From Prevotella sp. UBA3288 (GTDB lineage: Bacteria; Bacteroidota; Bacteroidia; Bacteroidales; Bacteroidaceae): a stretch of 8,362 bases of DNA. The position numbers were made by a program, and so were the translations under genes. Location: positions 1 to 8,362 of the forward strand of contig DETM01000066.1 of the NCBI GenBank assembly GCA_002361655.1. The letters are read 5' to 3'. Each line of letters starts with the position of its first letter. Within the stretch, counting starts at the first letter, position 1. The notes beneath the pieces are model-generated. The model saw only the letters and a program-made list of their open reading frames with translations. It searched no databases and was not told where the DNA came from. Below, in pieces: positions 6,477 through 8,362 of the stretch.

Positions 6477-7022
6477 TTATTCGCCGCTCGTTGCTCTGAA
6501 CAGCGTGAAATTGACGCTGCCGTACTGTCTGTGTTCCACGAAGCAGGGATGCTGCGAGAAGTCGTGGTCCTTGCCGTGTTCGAAGACGAAGATGCCGTCT
6601 CCCCTTAGCAGGTGGCCCCCGAGCACGAGGCCTGGAATCTGCGGCAGTTCTTTTAGGGCGTAGGGCGGGTCGGCGAAGATGAAGTCGAACTGCTGCCGAC
6701 AAGATTTCAGAAAGCGGAACACGTCGCCACGCAGAGCCACGCAGGCCGTGGTGTCCAGTTTCTTCAGGCAGTCCTGTATGAAACGGTGATGGTCGCGGTC
6801 CTGCTCCACACTGATCACCTGCTGACAACCTCTCGACACCAGTTCCAGCGCGATGCTCCCCGTGCCAGAAAACAGGTCCAGTGCAGTGGCATCCTCGAAG
6901 TCGATATAGCCTGTCAGCACGTTGAAGATGTTCTCTTTGGCAAAGTCGGTGGTGGGGCGTGCCTTGAATGAGCGCGGAATCTCGAAATGGCGTCCTTTGT
7001 ATCGTCCTGTTATAATTCTCAT
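6477..7022 (-). CDS. rsmD: 16S rRNA (guanine(966)-N(2))-methyltransferase RsmD
   Basis: RsmD transfers a methyl group from SAM to N2 of G966 in 16S rRNA of the small ribosomal subunit. The 181-residue protein starts MRIITGRYKGR, as the family does. It has the conserved RPTTDFAKENIFNVL segment (22-36), the SAM-binding motif I DLFSGTGS (49-56), the acidic motif II in SVEQD (71-75), and the catalytic motif IV DPPY (118-121). The length is typical (about 180-200). It is the second gene of a leftward pair: its ATG overlaps the TGA of the DUF3822 gene by 4 bp (7019-7022). It converges on cls with a 32-bp gap. Confidence 0.95.
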   Translation of the reverse strand: MRIITGRYKGRHFEIPRSFKARPTTDFAKENIFNVLTGYIDFEDATALDLFSGTGSIALELVSRGCQQVISVEQDRDHHRFIQDCLKKLDTTACVALRGDVFRFLKSCRQQFDFIFADPPYALKELPQIPGLVLGGHLLRGDGIFVFEHGKDHDFSQHPCFVEHRQYGSVNFTLFRATSGE

Positions 7023-7822
7023 CTTCCTTTTACAAACAGTGTCAATAGGTCGTAGGGCATCCCCTTGATATGGGTTGCATGGTGCTCGTTGAAGTCGGCT
7101 ACGGGGTTAATCATATAGACATTTTCAAGATAAGTCCTCAGTTCTGCCAGCACGTACTCCTCGTCGGGTATCTCGCCCACCAGGTGCAACTCGTCGAACT
7201 CGGCGTTATACTGCAGTTCGTTCCATATAAATAATATGTAGTAGACGGCATCTTTAGGGCGCGAGGCGTCGTAGGCATTACAAAAACGGAAGCGGTTTTG
7301 CTGGAAACAGAACACTTCGAGACGTTTTTCGTGGAAGTAAGCATACAGTTTCTGGCGTGAGCCGGTGAAACTGCGACGGTGCAGATGGCGCCAGACGGGC
7401 GATATGGCTGTGACGAGGCGCACGTCCTGGAAATGGTCGTCGACCACCAGCCGCAAGTCTTTGTTCATCGAAAAGATGGCCACGGCGTTCAGATCAGGCA
7501 GCACGTTGTAGTAGACTAGGTCGTGCTCCAGTTGTGGGAAGGCGTGGCGGTAGAGCGTCTCGATGTCTTTCTCGTTGAAAGTCTCGATGGGAGTCAGCAG
7601 CACATCGGTGTCAATGGATACACGGACTTTTTGTGGGGCCTGCATCAGCAGGTCGGACTGTTTGAAGGCTTCGCGCAGGTTGGCGGCCATCGAGATGCCA
7701 CTTTTGACGACGAACGGTTCGTACACAATGTCCTGTTCCGACTCCTGTGGCATGGCGAAGGCCAGCGTGTTGCGTCCGATGCGGATGGTGATCCGCTGCA
7801 TGCTTCGGTTTGACTCTTGCAT
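7019..7822 (-). CDS. DUF3822 family protein
   Basis: The 267-residue product matches what I recall of DUF3822, a Bacteroidota family of unknown function usually encoded just before rsmD. The C-terminal part is the most recognisable: KDAVYYILFIWNELQYN (190-206), then a DELHLVGEIP strand (210-219), then ENVYMINPVADF (233-244). The alternating strand and helix pattern, with a repeated beta-rich half, is compatible with an actin-like ATPase (PilM-like) fold, but I see no decisive nucleotide-binding motif. There is no signal peptide or membrane segment, so it is probably cytoplasmic. The ATG at 7822 lies 24 bp after a -7 box. A second ATG seven codons in (7801) is an alternative start. The 4-bp overlap with rsmD suggests coupled translation, and a link to ribosome or rRNA biology is only a guess from that. 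Confidence 0.85.
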   Translation of the reverse strand: MQESNRSMQRITIRIGRNTLAFAMPQESEQDIVYEPFVVKSGISMAANLREAFKQSDLLMQAPQKVRVSIDTDVLLTPIETFNEKDIETLYRHAFPQLEHDLVYYNVLPDLNAVAIFSMNKDLRLVVDDHFQDVRLVTAISPVWRHLHRRSFTGSRQKLYAYFHEKRLEVFCFQQNRFRFCNAYDASRPKDAVYYILFIWNELQYNAEFDELHLVGEIPDEEYVLAELRTYLENVYMINPVADFNEHHATHIKGMPYDLLTLFVKGR

Positions 7823-7846
7823 CTTCGTTGTTTAGATTTCTGGTTG

Positions 7847-7877
7847 CAAAGTTACGAAAAAAAGTTGTAGTTACGAA
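7847..7877 (-). promoter_or_regulatory. Promoter of the DUF3822-rsmD unit
   Basis: On the minus strand TAACTTTG (plus-strand CAAAGTTA at 7847-7854) matches the -7 consensus TAnnTTTG. TTCG at 7877-7874 lies 19 bp upstream as a weak -33 element, the same variant as in the esterase promoter. The -7 box ends 24 bp before the start codon at 7822. The octamer TTCGTAAC occurs at both elements (7870-7877 and 7851-7858 on the minus strand). Confidence 0.65.
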
Positions 7878-8135
7878 GCGATTTTGGAAGATTAACGCAA
7901 TTCAGCCTGAAATAAAGGCAAGACGGGGAAGAACGAGGAAGTTCAAATAGGGACTAAAAGCAAATTTGGGAGGATTGGTGAAGGAGTTAGGTTTCTTATT
8001 CGTAACCCAATTTATGTCCTTGGAGCCGAGTAAAGTTATCACGCAAAATGGTGAAGAATGGTGCACCTTTCACCGCCAGTTTCTTATTCCGCAAACTGCT
8101 ACATTTTGCATAGCGATGGATGCCAAAAGAAATAG

Positions 8136-8143
8136 TAGTTTTG
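8136..8143 (+). promoter_or_regulatory. Probable -7 box of the integrase gene
   Basis: TAGTTTTG matches TAnnTTTG and ends 29 bp before the ATG at 8173, the same spacing class as the other promoters here. No good TTTG lies 19-21 bp upstream; the nearest TTTTG (8104-8108) is 27 bp away. The promoter may therefore be weak or need an activator. Confidence 0.5.
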
Positions 8144-8172
8144 CAGCCAAAATTAAAAACGAAGTAAGAAAC

Positions 8173-8362
8173 ATGAGAAGTACTTTTAACATTCTGTTCT
8201 ATGTGAACAAGAGTAAGGAGAAGAACGGTATGGTGCCTGTGATGGGCAGGGTAACGATTAACGGAACGCAATCGCAGTTCAGTTGTAAGAAGACAATCCC
8301 GCTTGACATGTGGGACGTGAAGGGCAATTGTGCCAAAGGCCGCAGCAAGGAGGCATTGCAGA
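8173..8362 (+). CDS. Tyrosine-type site-specific recombinase/integrase, N-terminal part (runs off the window)
   Basis: Sixty-three codons are visible and the frame is open to the window edge. The product starts MRSTFNILFYVNKSK, continues with MVPVMGRVTINGTQSQFSCK, and then has a P-L-D-M-W-D segment. This is the arm-type DNA-binding domain typical of Bacteroidetes tyrosine recombinases, which open MRSTFKxLFY and carry a PxxWD motif. The core-binding and catalytic (R-H-R-Y) domains would lie to the right and are not visible, so activity cannot be judged. Such enzymes integrate conjugative or mobilizable transposons and prophages, or invert promoters and gene segments. The ATG at 8173 is chosen by family N-terminus and the -7 box at 8136. 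The frame stays open upstream to 7951, with another ATG at 8014. Confidence 0.85.
   Translation, partial: MRSTFNILFYVNKSKEKNGMVPVMGRVTINGTQSQFSCKKTIPLDMWDVKGNCAKGRSKEALQ

Larger units (their letters stand above)
7823..8172. other. 350-bp intergenic region between DUF3822 and the integrase
   Basis: This AT-richer stretch separates two divergent genes. It holds the DUF3822 promoter (7847-7877) and a probable integrase -7 box (8136-8143). It also holds small repeats: GTTACGAA at 7851-7858 and 7870-7877 with its inverse TTCGTAAC at 7999-8006; GTTTCTTATTC at 7991-8001 and 8079-8089; and AATGGTG at 8047-8053 and 8057-8063, 10 bp apart. No tRNA or other RNA gene is visible. Positions 7878-7990 show nothing I can name. 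If the integrase belongs to an integrated element, its attachment-site junction may lie here. Confidence 0.5.

Noticed and set aside
7996..8271. 91-residue minus-strand frame over the integrase start
   Set aside because: It is antisense to the conserved integrase N-terminus and its promoter, with no recognisable motif and no promoter of its own.

Overview
The window looks like chromosomal DNA from a Bacteroidales bacterium, most likely the Prevotella group. Three signs point there. Several gene starts are preceded by the Bacteroidetes -7 box TAnnTTTG, in one case with TTTG exactly 19 bp upstream. Strong Shine-Dalgarno sequences are absent. The window also holds Bacteroidota-type proteins: a DUF3822 protein next to RsmD, and an integrase of the MRSTF-type N-terminus. 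The species cannot be fixed from the sequence alone.

Layout, left to right. At 1-23 the first codons of a leftward gene are visible, possibly the electron transfer flavoprotein beta subunit, with its promoter at 68-98. Diverging from it, 226-1917 encodes a secreted protein made of two tandem SGNH/GDSL esterase domains of the rhamnogalacturonan-acetylesterase type (pectin deacetylation). A 72-bp gap built from 24-bp tandem repeats follows. Then comes a tight rightward cluster: DNA primase dnaG (1990-4032), queD (4042-4377), queE (4433-5023) and a cardiolipin synthase (5020-6444). The cluster joins replication priming, two steps of 7-deazaguanine (queuosine precursor) synthesis, and phospholipid synthesis. 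It is probably one transcript but not one pathway. Facing it on the minus strand is a two-gene unit: a DUF3822 protein (7019-7822) followed, with a 4-bp overlap, by rsmD (6477-7022). The last 350 bp before 8173 are non-coding, and the window ends inside the N-terminus of a tyrosine recombinase. This suggests the edge of a mobile or invertible element lies just to the right.

The most unusual signal is a GC-rich palindromic repeat family. A 100-bp inverted pair (2553-2652) lies inside the dnaG reading frame and is translated as a low-complexity loop of about 32 residues. A single copy (4376-4417) starts within the queD stop codon and separates queD from queE. The rest is mostly core-genome content. 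I did not find a clear new multi-gene system.
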